A stretch of 64,000 bases of DNA from Flavobacterium endophyticum (GCF_003634455.1 NZ_RBLC01000001.1:868001-932000); one strand, 5' to 3'; counted from the stretch's first letter, positions 42,064 to 50,724 are shown. Notes: a model not told the origin generated them from the sequence alone. Program-made: numbers and translations.

Positions 42064-43107
42064 TTATGCTTCTTTATTAGCCAATTGTCCGCAAGCAGCA
42101 TCGATATCTTTTCCTCTACTCCTTCTCACTTTAACTACAATATCATTTTTTTCTAAAGCTTTAATGTATTCGTTTATAGATTCTTCTGAAGCTTGCTGAA
42201 ACTCACCGTCATCAATCGGATTGTATTCGATCAGATTGACTTTACAAGGAACGTATTTGCAGAATTTCACCAGAGCATCGACTGAAGCTTTATTATCGTT
42301 TATGCCTTTCCAGACAACATATTCATAGGTAATCTTACTTCTGGTTTTGTTATACCAATATTCCAATGACTCGCGCAAGTCTGATAACGGAAAGTTTTGG
42401 CTGAACGGCATGATTCGAGAACGAATTTCGTCTATTGCGGAATGGAGCGAAACAGCCAGCCTGAATTTTACTTCATCGTCGGCAAGTTTTTTAATCATCT
42501 TCGGAATCCCCGAAGTAGAAACAGTTATTCTTTTTGGAGACATTCCGAGTCCTTCCGGAGAAACAATCTTGTCAATCGCCTTGATAACATTATTGTAGTT
42601 CATGAGCGGCTCGCCCATGCCCATAAAAACAATATTGGAAAGCGGACGATTATGATAGAGCTTGCTTTCGTTATCGATAGCTAAAACTTGGTCATAGATT
42701 TCATCTGGATTGAGGTTCCGCATTCTTTTGAGTCTTGCGGTAGCACAAAAATTACAATCGAGACTGCAGCCAACTTGAGAAGAAACACAGGCTGTTGTTC
42801 TTGTATTTGTTGGAATCAAGACAGATTCTACTACTAAGCCATCGTGAAGACGCACTGCATTTTTTACAGTCCCATCTTCGCTTTTCTGCATCTGGTCTAC
42901 CCTGATGTGATTGATAACAAAGTTTTCCTCCAGCATTTGGCGCGTTGTTTTTGCAACATTTGTCATGTCGTCAAAATTATGGGCGCCCTTGCTCCAGAGC
43001 CATTCATAGACTTGGTTACCACGAAAGGCTTTGTCTCCATTGGATACAAAAAACTCGCGAAGCTGGTCTTTGGATAATGCCCTGATGTCTTTTTTCTCGA
43101 TTTGCAT
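42064..43107 (-). CDS. rlmN: Dual-specificity 23S rRNA/tRNA adenine-C2 methyltransferase RlmN
   Basis: Encodes 347 residues. RlmN is a radical-SAM enzyme that methylates C2 of A2503 in 23S rRNA and A37 in some tRNAs. The iron-sulfur motif is CSLDCNFCATARL (Cys near 112, 116, 119). VFMGMGEPLMNYNN is the SAM-binding GEP motif. The C-terminal methyl-carrying Cys is in DAACGQL near residue 340, and the other in SSQVGCS upstream. The N-terminal HTH-like helix (EFFVSNGDKAFRGNQVYEWL) is also typical. A TAACTTTG box sits four bases from the ATG, so the mRNA may be leaderless. Confidence 0.97.
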   Translation of the reverse strand: MQIEKKDIRALSKDQLREFFVSNGDKAFRGNQVYEWLWSKGAHNFDDMTNVAKTTRQMLEENFVINHIRVDQMQKSEDGTVKNAVRLHDGLVVESVLIPTNTRTTACVSSQVGCSLDCNFCATARLKRMRNLNPDEIYDQVLAIDNESKLYHNRPLSNIVFMGMGEPLMNYNNVIKAIDKIVSPEGLGMSPKRITVSTSGIPKMIKKLADDEVKFRLAVSLHSAIDEIRSRIMPFSQNFPLSDLRESLEYWYNKTRSKITYEYVVWKGINDNKASVDALVKFCKYVPCKVNLIEYNPIDDGEFQQASEESINEYIKALEKNDIVVKVRRSRGKDIDAACGQLANKEA

Positions 43108-43111
43108 GGCG

Positions 43112-43119
43112 CAAAGTTA
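43112..43119 (-). promoter_or_regulatory. -7 box directly before rlmN
   Basis: The minus strand reads TAACTTTG, then CGCC and the ATG at 43107. This leaves no room for an ordinary 5' leader. Confidence 0.5.
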
Positions 43120-43161
43120 TATATTAGAAGTGATAAGTACCTAATGAGTGTTAATATTTTA

Positions 43162-43169
43162 TAATTTTG
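43162..43169 (+). promoter_or_regulatory. -7 box of the O-methyltransferase promoter
   Basis: TAATTTTG matches TAnnTTTG, 15 bases before the ATG at 43185. The in-frame TTG at 43167 lies inside the box and is rejected as a start. Confidence 0.5.
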
Positions 43170-43184
43170 CAAAAACTTTTTACC

Positions 43185-43826
43185 ATGCATTTTATTTCTC
43201 CCGAACTAGAACTTTATGTCGAAAGGCATTCCGAAAACGAGCCTACGCTTTTAGCAGCACTGCATAGAGAAACGTATCAAAAAATCATGCAGCCGAGAAT
43301 GCTGAGCGGTCATTTTCAAGGGAGAGTCTTGAGCATGCTATCTAAATTGATCCGTCCAGCAACTATTCTTGAAATCGGAACGTATACTGGTTATGCGACT
43401 TTGTGTTTAGCAGAGGGAATGCAGGAAAATGGCTCAATCGACACGATTGATATCAATGAGGAATTATCTAGCATTCAAAAAAAGTATTTTGACTTATCGC
43501 CATGGAAGGATCAAATCTCACAGCATTTGGGCGATGCTTTAGAAATCATCCCAACTTTGGGAAAGACCTATGATTTAGTTTTTATTGATGCCGATAAAGA
43601 TAACTACCTGAGGTATTTCGATATGATTCTTCCCTTGATGAACAAAGGCGGAATTATTCTTTCCGATAACGTGCTATGGAGCGGAAAAATACTCGAAACG
43701 CCAGATCCAAGGGACTTAAGTACGAATGTTTTATTAGAATACAATAAAAAACTTAAGGAAGATCCGAGAGTCGAAACAGTATTGTTGCCTATTCGAGACG
43801 GACTAACCGTGAGCAGAGTTCTGTAA
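43185..43826 (+). CDS. Class I SAM-dependent O-methyltransferase
   Basis: Encodes 213 residues from the ATG at 43185. The Rossmann methyltransferase motifs are clear: ILEIGTYTGYATLCLAEGM (motif I), then GSIDTIDINEE (motif II) and YDLVFIDADKDNYLRYFDMI, which carries the metal-binding acids of cation-dependent O-methyltransferases; GGIILSDNVLWSGKI follows. Such enzymes methylate catechols and related substrates. The actual substrate is unknown. It is divergent from rlmN and convergent with a PAP2 gene, with one base between the stop codons. Confidence 0.92.
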   Translation: MHFISPELELYVERHSENEPTLLAALHRETYQKIMQPRMLSGHFQGRVLSMLSKLIRPATILEIGTYTGYATLCLAEGMQENGSIDTIDINEELSSIQKKYFDLSPWKDQISQHLGDALEIIPTLGKTYDLVFIDADKDNYLRYFDMILPLMNKGGIILSDNVLWSGKILETPDPRDLSTNVLLEYNKKLKEDPRVETVLLPIRDGLTVSRVL

Positions 43827-43827
43827 C

Positions 43828-44433
43828 TTAATTTCGGATTGGCTCGTCGTTCGTCGGATTATCGACATATTCTTTTTGTGGAAAATACTTATCTCTTAAA
43901 TAAGCATATAATTTCAGCATAATCAAAGCCATCAGGATTCCCCAGATGTAACCGCAAAGTATATCGCCAGGGTAATGTAGTCCAAGGTAGATTCTGCTAT
44001 ATGCAAAAATCAAAGGCCAAAGGAAAATGAATCCCATGTATTTCAGATAAGGCTTTAGTACCTTATACAGAAAGAAGGCTGCCGCCATCGAATTTGAGGC
44101 ATGGCCAGAAATAAAGCTAAAGGATTTTCTTTTTTGTACGGCTCTAATCAAGTCCGCCAGATCAGGATTGCTACCTGGCCGCAGCCTTTGAAAGCCATTT
44201 TTGAAAAGATTTGTAGTTTGATCTGTCAATGCAATCAGCAAAGCCATGACCACTATTATCATCATGGCATGTTTCCAGCCAAGGTGCTTAAACACAAGAT
44301 ACATGATAATCGCAAAGATTGGAATCCAATTTATCTGTTTTGTAATGAATAGCCAAAAACCGTCGAATTGTTCCGAACCAAGGCTATTAAGATAAATAAA
44401 CAGATTTTTATCAAGTTCCAATATTGTTTCCAT
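43828..44433 (-). CDS. PAP2-family lipid phosphatase
   Basis: Encodes 201 residues with about five transmembrane helices. The three PAP2 motifs are in order: KNGFQRLRPGS (C1), SFISGHASNSMAAAFF (C2) and YSRIYLGLHYPGD (C3), with the catalytic His residues in C2 and C3. Possible substrates are undecaprenyl pyrophosphate or phosphatidic acid, in the inner membrane; sequence alone does not decide. The start codon immediately follows the tatA stop, so the two are probably translated from one mRNA. The C-terminus is charged and cytoplasmic. Confidence 0.93.
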   Translation of the reverse strand: METILELDKNLFIYLNSLGSEQFDGFWLFITKQINWIPIFAIIMYLVFKHLGWKHAMMIIVVMALLIALTDQTTNLFKNGFQRLRPGSNPDLADLIRAVQKRKSFSFISGHASNSMAAAFFLYKVLKPYLKYMGFIFLWPLIFAYSRIYLGLHYPGDILCGYIWGILMALIMLKLYAYLRDKYFPQKEYVDNPTNDEPIRN

Positions 44434-44808
44434 CTATCTGTCTTGTCTTTTTATTGGCCCCTCTCCTATGGTTTCGATATCTTCTTTGACTTTATTAATT
44501 TCGGCATCTACATCTTGAGTGATTTTATCTAAGCCAAAACTATTGTCGTTGGAATTTTCAATAATCTTGTTGAAGTTTTCCTTTACTTTATTGATTTCAT
44601 CAGAAAAACCGCCTGTCAAAGATTTTGTATCTAGACCGCTATCTGAGGCTGTTTTGTGAATTTCCGACTTAATATCTTCAGTCGCATTTTTAAGCTGTTG
44701 CATTCCTTTACCGAGTGCTCTTGCAACTTCCGGGATTTTGTCTGCTCCGAAAAGCATGATTGCGATGAATATGATGAATATAAATTCTGATCCTCCTATG
44801 CCAAACAT
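44434..44808 (-). CDS. tatA: Sec-independent protein translocase TatA/TatB-family subunit
   Basis: Encodes 124 residues. The N-terminus (about 3-20) is a hydrophobic helix with GGSEFIFIIFIAIMLFGADK, followed by an amphipathic helix (EVARALGKGMQQLKNATEDI), the layout of TatA. A long C-terminal part has two copies of a DAEINKVKE/DEINKVKENF-like segment, so it is longer than typical TatA and could also be called TatB-like. The subunit forms the channel for folded, twin-arginine proteins. No tatC gene is in the window. It is upstream of the PAP2 gene. Confidence 0.88.
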   Translation of the reverse strand: MFGIGGSEFIFIIFIAIMLFGADKIPEVARALGKGMQQLKNATEDIKSEIHKTASDSGLDTKSLTGGFSDEINKVKENFNKIIENSNDNSFGLDKITQDVDAEINKVKEDIETIGEGPIKRQDR

Positions 44809-44827
44809 AATCTTGTATTTTATATCA

Positions 44828-44835
44828 CAAAGATA
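44828..44835 (-). promoter_or_regulatory. -7 box of the tatA promoter
   Basis: The minus strand reads TATCTTTG, matching TAnnTTTG, 19 bases before the tatA ATG. Confidence 0.5.
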
Positions 44836-44899
44836 CGGTAAAAAACCAGCTGCAGTTTCAGCTTTATCTTTTTACTAATCTATTTTAATATGATTTTAA

Positions 44900-47158
44900 C
44901 TAACCTCCTAATTCGTCAAACTTTGATTTTATCTTCTCTTTCGGCCATGAATTATTCTCAAGATCGATATCGGCAGTCTGTAATTTTGGATCCAGTTTTA
45001 TCTTAGCAACTTTCTTTTCAGTAGCAAAAACACGGGATACCGTCTGATTTCCTTTTCTCCAGATTTGTACCGGAAAATTATAATCTTCTGTAGATCCGTC
45101 ATCGTAAGTCAGCTGTACCAAAATAGGCATCAACATGCCGCCTGGCTTATCAAAAGCGACTTCATAAAAATATTTCGGAGATTTAAGCTTGCTTCTTTCT
45201 TCTTGCGTATATTTTTCTTGGATGAAATCGGCCAAAACTTTTATATCATTTATATCAAAAGACTTCATGTTCTTTTTATTGAGATCTTTTGAATCCCCAG
45301 AAACCATATACACAAATGGCCCATCTTCTTTATTAAAACGGCCTCTTCGTATTGTTACGTCTTTAGTTTCTTTAGGAGCTTCAGACGACACATAATATTC
45401 TTTCACTTCTTGGATTCCGATATCTACATAATCTGTCGAATAGAACCATCCTCTCCAAAACCAGTCCAAATCAACTGCAGACGCATCTTCCATCGTTCTG
45501 AAAAAATCTTCTGGCGTAGGATGCTTGAATTTCCATCGATTCGCATAAGTCTTAAATGCATAATCAAACAACTCTCTTCCCATAATAGTTTCACGAAGTA
45601 TATTCAAACCCGTTGCTGGCTTGGCATACGCATTTGCTCCAAATTGTTGAAGGCTTTCTGAATTGGACATGATAGGCTCCAGAAAATCCTGAGGACCGCT
45701 CATATACGGAACAATTTTTGCCGCCGGTCCTCTTTGTGAAGGATAGCTTGAACTCAATTCTTGTTCGGCCATATATTGCATGAATGTGTTCAAACCTTCG
45801 TCCATCCAGGTCCATTGGCGTTCGTCTGAATTGACAATCATCGGGAAGAAATTATGCCCTACTTCATGGATGATTACGCTTTGCATTCCGTATTTTATTC
45901 TTTCGCTGATGAAACCATTTTCGTCCGGACGTCCGTAATTCCAACAAATCATCGGATATTCCATACCTTGATCTTCGGCAGAAATCGAAATCGCTTTTGG
46001 ATACGGGTAATCAAAAGTGTGCGACGAATAGCTTCTTAAAGTGTGCGCAACCGTTTTTGTCGAATATTCGCCCCATAGCGGATTGGCTTCTGGCGGATAT
46101 AAGGAAATTGCCATCACTGATTTTTCGGAAAGCTTTACAGCCATAGCATCGTAGATGAATTTTCTGGATGTCGAAATTCCGAAATCGCGTACGTTTTTAG
46201 CGCTGAATTTCCATGTTTTCTTTTTATTCGAAAATCCTTTTGATGCGGCTTCTGCTTCTTCTTGGGTAACTACCACAACAGGCTTGTCATACGTCTTTTC
46301 GGCTAATTGGTATCTTTTTAATTGTTCTGCTGTAAAAACTTCTTTTCTATTCATCAAGTCGCCTGTAGCTTCTAAAACATGATCGGCAGGAACCGTAATA
46401 TTCACATCAAAATTTCCAAAAGGAAGCGCAAATTCACCAGCTCCCCAAAATTGCATGTTCTGCCAACCTTCTACATCATTATATACAGCCATTCTTGGAT
46501 AAAACTGAGCGATTACATAGAGATTATTGCCATCTTTTTCGAAATGCTCATATCCAGAACGTCCTCCGTCTACTCTATAATTGCTTATGTTGTACCACCA
46601 TTTTATGGAAAATGAGATTTTTTCTTTTGATTTTAGCGGCGTGTCCAAATCAATACGCATCATGGTTTGGTTGATGGTATATTTCATCGGTTTTCCTTTG
46701 GCGTCTTTTACGTATTCGATTACAAAACCTCCGTCAAAGCTTTCTTCCATGAATTTCTTTGAAAATCCAGCAGGAGTCATGGCTTTCTCCATTTTTTGAT
46801 TTTCTACCAATGTAGATTTAGAGTTTCTCTCTTTTTGATTTTGATCCAGCTGCACCCACAAATATTCAAGATTTTCAGGCGAATTATTATGATACGTTAT
46901 CGTTTCCGTCCCATACACTTTCGTGTTCTTGTCATCCAATTCGATGTCCATTTTATAATCGGCTTGCTGCTGATAATAGGCCGGTCCTGGAGCTCCAGAA
47001 GCCGTTCTGAACATATTAGGTGTCGCCAAAAGATCATACATCTGGCTGAATTTATTGGTATCGTATTTTCCAGGCTCGCGCTTCTTATCGGTGTTTTTTG
47101 TTTCCTGTGCGAAAACTACGGCAGGAAGCATTGCTAGTAGAAAAATTATTCTTTTCAT
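44900..47158 (-). CDS. M1-family metallopeptidase (aminopeptidase N-like)
   Basis: Encodes 752 residues. MKRIIFLLAMLPAVVFAQ is a signal peptide, so the enzyme is exported to the periplasm or outer surface. The zinc site is HEVGHN (near 430-435), with the third ligand Glu in WTWMDEGLNTF about 20 residues later, matching the gluzincin M1 consensus. The N-terminal beta domain has the family's YKMDIELDDKNTKVYGTETI. Usually the M1 exopeptidase motif is GAMEN; here the equivalent region reads DQGMEYP, so substrate choice may differ from aminopeptidase N. It is the last gene of a group with the tandem paralogues upstream, 65 bases from the preceding gene. Confidence 0.9.
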   Translation of the reverse strand: MKRIIFLLAMLPAVVFAQETKNTDKKREPGKYDTNKFSQMYDLLATPNMFRTASGAPGPAYYQQQADYKMDIELDDKNTKVYGTETITYHNNSPENLEYLWVQLDQNQKERNSKSTLVENQKMEKAMTPAGFSKKFMEESFDGGFVIEYVKDAKGKPMKYTINQTMMRIDLDTPLKSKEKISFSIKWWYNISNYRVDGGRSGYEHFEKDGNNLYVIAQFYPRMAVYNDVEGWQNMQFWGAGEFALPFGNFDVNITVPADHVLEATGDLMNRKEVFTAEQLKRYQLAEKTYDKPVVVVTQEEAEAASKGFSNKKKTWKFSAKNVRDFGISTSRKFIYDAMAVKLSEKSVMAISLYPPEANPLWGEYSTKTVAHTLRSYSSHTFDYPYPKAISISAEDQGMEYPMICWNYGRPDENGFISERIKYGMQSVIIHEVGHNFFPMIVNSDERQWTWMDEGLNTFMQYMAEQELSSSYPSQRGPAAKIVPYMSGPQDFLEPIMSNSESLQQFGANAYAKPATGLNILRETIMGRELFDYAFKTYANRWKFKHPTPEDFFRTMEDASAVDLDWFWRGWFYSTDYVDIGIQEVKEYYVSSEAPKETKDVTIRRGRFNKEDGPFVYMVSGDSKDLNKKNMKSFDINDIKVLADFIQEKYTQEERSKLKSPKYFYEVAFDKPGGMLMPILVQLTYDDGSTEDYNFPVQIWRKGNQTVSRVFATEKKVAKIKLDPKLQTADIDLENNSWPKEKIKSKFDELGG

Positions 47159-47223
47159 TGAAAATCGATGATTTTGTTTAAGGATTGAAATTTAGTCAAT
47201 TTGGCGTAATGCAAAAAAAATTG

Positions 47224-47724
47224 CTAATAATTTAACACTCCGCGCATTTTTCCCGACGTAAGCAGCAAGCTTTGCTTATTCCCTGCAATATTGGTATGAA
47301 AAATATGCTGCTGGTCGTACAATTCCATAAGGATGGCGTCTTTTATTTCTAACGAACTGACTTTTTCGATGTTTTTGATAGTGAAGTAGCAAATCAGCAC
47401 GTTGTCTTCGACTTCCTTTCCTAAAAAATGGATTTTTTTTTCTTGGCCATCTACCTTGATACTGAATTTTTCTTGAAAATATTTCTGAAGATACTCTTTG
47501 CTTTCTTTTAATTCTTTAGAGGTTCCGAGGTATATTTTTTTATTAAATTTTTTCTCGAGAGCCAAATCTATATCATCAATAAATAGTCTGGAAGTAATTT
47601 CTATCGCTTTTTTTTGGGGAACATAATCCAGCTGATTTACAGACACATAAAATTTATGCAGCGACACGGAAGTCAGTGTCACAAAAAGAAATAGAAGAGA
47701 AGCTATCTGGATTATTTTTTTCAT
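47224..47724 (-). CDS. Small exported protein, probably DUF6702 family
   Basis: Encodes 166 residues from the ATG at 47724. MKKIIQIASLLFLFVTLTSVSLHKFYVSV is a hydrophobic N-terminus that works as a signal peptide or anchor. Mature residues include SVNQLDYVPQKKAIEITSRL, FIDDIDLALEKKF and ELYDQQHIFHTNIAGNKQSL. It resembles small Flavobacteriaceae proteins that I recall as DUF6702, found next to M1 peptidase genes. The function is unknown. It lies 13 bases after the last tandem paralogue, and an upstream in-frame codon would overlap it, so the later start is taken. Confidence 0.75.
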   Translation of the reverse strand: MKKIIQIASLLFLFVTLTSVSLHKFYVSVNQLDYVPQKKAIEITSRLFIDDIDLALEKKFNKKIYLGTSKELKESKEYLQKYFQEKFSIKVDGQEKKIHFLGKEVEDNVLICYFTIKNIEKVSSLEIKDAILMELYDQQHIFHTNIAGNKQSLLLTSGKMRGVLNY

Positions 47725-47737
47725 TTTCCAAAAATAC

Positions 47738-48457
47738 TTAATCTTTCGGAACTTCTGAATTTTGCAGCTTATTGTATTCCACTGCAAGCTCATTAATCAA
47801 AAAAGTAGCCAGCGTTTTGTTTTTGGCCCTGACTGCGGTTGCGAATTTCAAATCTTCGATACAAAAATACTTGAATGCTCTTATATAATCGGGATGGATT
47901 TTGAGCGTTTCGGTGTAGAAAGCATCGTCATACAGATTGTCTACTTTCTCTAAAAGCATTTCTTTTTTTTCTACAGACACTTGTTGTTTGAGTCTTTTTG
48001 TCCTTCCTGACATGAAATTTAGCAACGGATCAAGAAGTCCTGTCGTCGCCGTTCGTACCTTTCTTTCTGCTGGCGTATATACTTTTGCAGGCTTGGATAA
48101 GATACCTAGCGAAACAGCATTGATGTTATTATATTTGGTAATTTCGACCTCATCTAGTTGCGTCGCTTTGGGTATCATAGTGATGAAAACGGTTTCAGAT
48201 TTCAAATCGTCAGCCTCTATAATTTTTCTTTTGTATTCTAGGCTGAGGGCTGACAACACCAAAAGATCATCTTCTTTAGCAAGAATTCGGAATTCGCCTT
48301 TTGCATCAGTTTGTGCCGATTTTTCATTGACAAGATTGACCACGTTGATTCCTTCCACATTATTGCCGTCGGCCGTGACTTTTCCGTGGATCATCTTTTC
48401 TTGTGAAAAAAGAAACTGCACGACAAACAAGCCTATTAAAAGGAAGCTATTTTTCAT
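47738..48457 (-). CDS. Tandem paralogue 4: carboxypeptidase-like regulatory domain plus LDEV motif
   Basis: Encodes 239 residues. MKNSFLLIGLFVVQFLFSQ is a signal peptide. The N-terminal 100 residues are a CarboxypepD_reg-like beta domain (MIHGKVTADGNNVEGINVVN). It ends in QLDEVEITKYNNI, a stretch like the TonB-box/plug entry of SusC-type receptors. Then ILSKPAKVYTPAERKVRTAT, common to all four paralogues, and a helical C-terminal domain (LLEKVDNLYDDAFYTETLKI). No barrel is present. The start overlaps the previous gene's DEK stop region by 11 bases. Function unknown; exported, likely periplasmic. Confidence 0.8.
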   Translation of the reverse strand: MKNSFLLIGLFVVQFLFSQEKMIHGKVTADGNNVEGINVVNLVNEKSAQTDAKGEFRILAKEDDLLVLSALSLEYKRKIIEADDLKSETVFITMIPKATQLDEVEITKYNNINAVSLGILSKPAKVYTPAERKVRTATTGLLDPLLNFMSGRTKRLKQQVSVEKKEMLLEKVDNLYDDAFYTETLKIHPDYIRAFKYFCIEDLKFATAVRAKNKTLATFLINELAVEYNKLQNSEVPKD

Positions 48458-49199
48458 CTGAAAGAATGTGGATGTATTTTGTTGCCAATTGGCCTAGCAA
48501 AAAATTCATCATTTGTTTGTTTTTATTGTTAAGTTCTTTTATAAACTGCGCGTTTTCAATAGCATAATATTGAAAGCCTTTTACATTTTCTGATGGAATT
48601 TTCAACGTACTTATGAGATAATCATCTTCATACAACTCTTGAAATCTTTTTATCAAAAGCTCTTTTCGCTCTACTTTTAATTGGTTTTTTAAATTTTTTG
48701 TACGTCCCGAGATTGCATTAATAATAGGGTCAAGGCTAAATATAGCTCCAAAACCTATCGAAAGATTTAAATCGGTAGCGGTCTTGAGCTTTCTTTCTGC
48801 TGGCGTATATACTTTTGCTGGCTTTGACAAAATCCCTAAATCAACCGCATTGATATTGGAATATTCTGTAATTACGACTTCGTCGAGCTGATTCGTTTTT
48901 GGAACCATCTGGATTGTGATTATTTCTGCCTTCAAATCTTCTGAAGCTATAATCTTTCTTTTATATTCAAAATTTATCGCCGAGAGCACGAGCAGATCGT
49001 CTTCTTTTGCCAAAATATAGAATTCTCCATCAGCATCCGTAATAGCTGATTTTTCATTAACAAGATTGACTACATTGATTCCTTGCACATAATTACCATC
49101 GGCTAGAACCTTTCCGTGGAGTAACTTTTCCTGAGATTGCGAAAACGCAATCCCTGTCAGCAGTAGAAAAAATAGGGTAAAATAATTATTTTTTCTCAT
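48447..49199 (-). CDS. Tandem paralogue 3: carboxypeptidase-like regulatory domain plus LDEV motif
   Basis: Encodes 250 residues with the same plan as its neighbours: signal peptide (MRKNNYFTLFFLLLTGIAFS), regulatory beta domain (LLHGKVLADGNYVQGINVVN), NQLDEVVITEYSNINAVDLG, then ILSKPAKVYTPAERKLKTAT and a helical C-terminal part (RFQELYEDDYLISTLKI, NVKGFQYYAIENAQF). Paralogues 3 and 4 are the most similar pair, including SAITDADGEFYILAKEDDLL. The gene overlaps paralogue 2 by 14 bases and paralogue 4 by 11. Same unknown role. Confidence 0.8.
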   Translation of the reverse strand: MRKNNYFTLFFLLLTGIAFSQSQEKLLHGKVLADGNYVQGINVVNLVNEKSAITDADGEFYILAKEDDLLVLSAINFEYKRKIIASEDLKAEIITIQMVPKTNQLDEVVITEYSNINAVDLGILSKPAKVYTPAERKLKTATDLNLSIGFGAIFSLDPIINAISGRTKNLKNQLKVERKELLIKRFQELYEDDYLISTLKIPSENVKGFQYYAIENAQFIKELNNKNKQMMNFLLGQLATKYIHILSDEK

Positions 49200-49923
49200 C
49201 GGCTAGCAAGGCTTTATATTTTTCTGCTAACTTGATTATGGAAGCTTCCATGGCTATCTTATTATTTCCGTCCATAGCCTTCGCGAATTCTTCATCGCCG
49301 ACAATGTAGTATTTGAAACCATTAACGTAGTCTTTTGGAATATCCAAACTTTCAGTATAATAGCTTTCATCAAAATAATTATCGATTTTTTCGAGCCTGG
49401 CTATTTCTTTTTCAACTTGGACGCCTTTTTTCAGTGTTTTTGTCCTTCCAGATAAAAAATTAAGTATGGCATCGTTGCTGATGCCCAGACCTTGAATCAG
49501 CTCTACAGGTTTTGAAGCTGTTCTTAGTTTTCTTTCCGCAGGCGTATAGACTTTAGCTGGCTTCACTACCGAAAAACCATCACTGTCTTTATTGACAACG
49601 ACTTCATCAAGTACCGTAACTTTAGGCTGCATGACTATTTCAAGGGTCCCAGCAGTGAATTCGTCTCGGGTAATGGTTTTTCTTTTATGCTCTAAATTTG
49701 TTCCTGATAATATCAATACGTCACCTGTTTTTGCATAAATGACGAATTCGCCTTTGGCATTAGAACGCGCCATAGTAGCATTCGAAAAATTAACAACTTC
49801 AACATCTTCGACCAAAGCTTTGCCAGCCGTTATTTTTCCTTGCATCTTCTTGTTGTCGTTTTTTTGAGAAAAGACGACTTGAGAAAGCATCATCAGCATT
49901 ATAAAAAAGTAGTTATTTTTCAT
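49186..49923 (-). CDS. Tandem paralogue 2: carboxypeptidase-like regulatory domain plus LDEV motif
   Basis: Encodes 245 residues. Signal peptide MKNNYFFIMLMMLSQVVFSQ, then a regulatory domain (KMQGKITAGKALVEDVEVVN), VLDEVVVNKDSDGFSVVKPA followed by KVYTPAERKLRTA, and the helical tail (RLEKIDNYFDESYYTESLDI). It is the most divergent member in the segment between LDEV and PAKVYTPAERK, where the NAVDLGI sequence is missing. Its start lies in the DEK end of paralogue 1 (11-base overlap), and its own 3' end overlaps paralogue 3 by 14 bases. Confidence 0.8.
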   Translation of the reverse strand: MKNNYFFIMLMMLSQVVFSQKNDNKKMQGKITAGKALVEDVEVVNFSNATMARSNAKGEFVIYAKTGDVLILSGTNLEHKRKTITRDEFTAGTLEIVMQPKVTVLDEVVVNKDSDGFSVVKPAKVYTPAERKLRTASKPVELIQGLGISNDAILNFLSGRTKTLKKGVQVEKEIARLEKIDNYFDESYYTESLDIPKDYVNGFKYYIVGDEEFAKAMDGNNKIAMEASIIKLAEKYKALLADEKK

Positions 49924-50668
49924 CGGTTATGGTTTGAATGTATTTTTTAGCTATCTCTCCTAATAAAAATGTCGTCATCGCTTTATTTTTACTGCTCAAG
50001 ATTTTCACGAATCGTTCGTTTTCCACCGCATAATACAAAAATCCTCTTACATGGTCGGAAGGAATCTTTAGTTTTTGCGTGTAATAGTCTTCATCAAACA
50101 TATCCTCGAGCTGGCTCATCCATTTTTCTTTCCGCTCAGCTTCTAATTCTTTTTTCAGCATGGCTGTCCTTCCCGAAAGCATATTAAAGAGCGGATCGAT
50201 CGTAAGCGAAGAATTCAGTCCTACTTTTGGATCTAAACCAGTGGCCGTTCTTAATTTTCTTTCGGCTGGCGTATAGACTTTGGCAGGTTTCGGAATAATT
50301 CCCAAATCATAGGCATTGATACTCTTATATTGGACGACCATAACTTCATCCAGCTGGTTTACCATGGTTTCCAATTTTACAAAAAGCAATTCCTTTTCAA
50401 AATCACCGAGATCGACAACAACGGTCTTTCCTCTAAACTGTATGGACGAAAACATTATAGAATCGCCTTCTTTAGCCATAATCGAAAAGTAACCGCCTTC
50501 TTTGGTTACTGTTTCTTTTCTAGAAGACAGATTCAGAACGTAAATCCCGTCAAGACTCGGCGTATACGCAGTTATTTTTCCTTTCAGCGTTTTCCTTTCA
50601 GAAGCTTGGGCAAGCACCGAAGGAGAAATGGCAATAAAAAAGGAGCATAAAAATAACTTTTTAAGCAT
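49913..50668 (-). CDS. Tandem paralogue 1: carboxypeptidase-like regulatory domain plus LDEV motif
   Basis: Encodes 251 residues from the ATG at 50668; another in-frame ATG is two codons upstream, and a longer frame to 50731 would cross the -7 box. MLKKLFLCSFFIAISPSVLAQ is a signal peptide. The regulatory domain (LKGKITAYTPSLDGIYVLNL) is followed by NQLDEVMVVQYKSINAYDLG, IIPKPAKVYTPAERKLRTAT and the helical C-terminus (QLEDMFDEDYYTQKLKI, HVRGFLYYAVENERF). It is the first gene of the tandem array of four, which appears to be one transcription unit with the downstream small protein and perhaps the M1 peptidase. Confidence 0.8.
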   Translation of the reverse strand: MLKKLFLCSFFIAISPSVLAQASERKTLKGKITAYTPSLDGIYVLNLSSRKETVTKEGGYFSIMAKEGDSIMFSSIQFRGKTVVVDLGDFEKELLFVKLETMVNQLDEVMVVQYKSINAYDLGIIPKPAKVYTPAERKLRTATGLDPKVGLNSSLTIDPLFNMLSGRTAMLKKELEAERKEKWMSQLEDMFDEDYYTQKLKIPSDHVRGFLYYAVENERFVKILSSKNKAMTTFLLGEIAKKYIQTITDEK

Positions 50669-50716
50669 AATCATGTGGGGGATAGGTTTGTCTGGTAAAA
50701 ATATCCTATCTGCCTC

Positions 50717-50724
50717 CAAATATA
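50717..50724 (-). promoter_or_regulatory. -7 box upstream of the tandem paralogue array
   Basis: The minus strand reads TATATTTG, matching TAnnTTTG, about 50 bases before the chosen start of the first paralogue. Confidence 0.45.
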
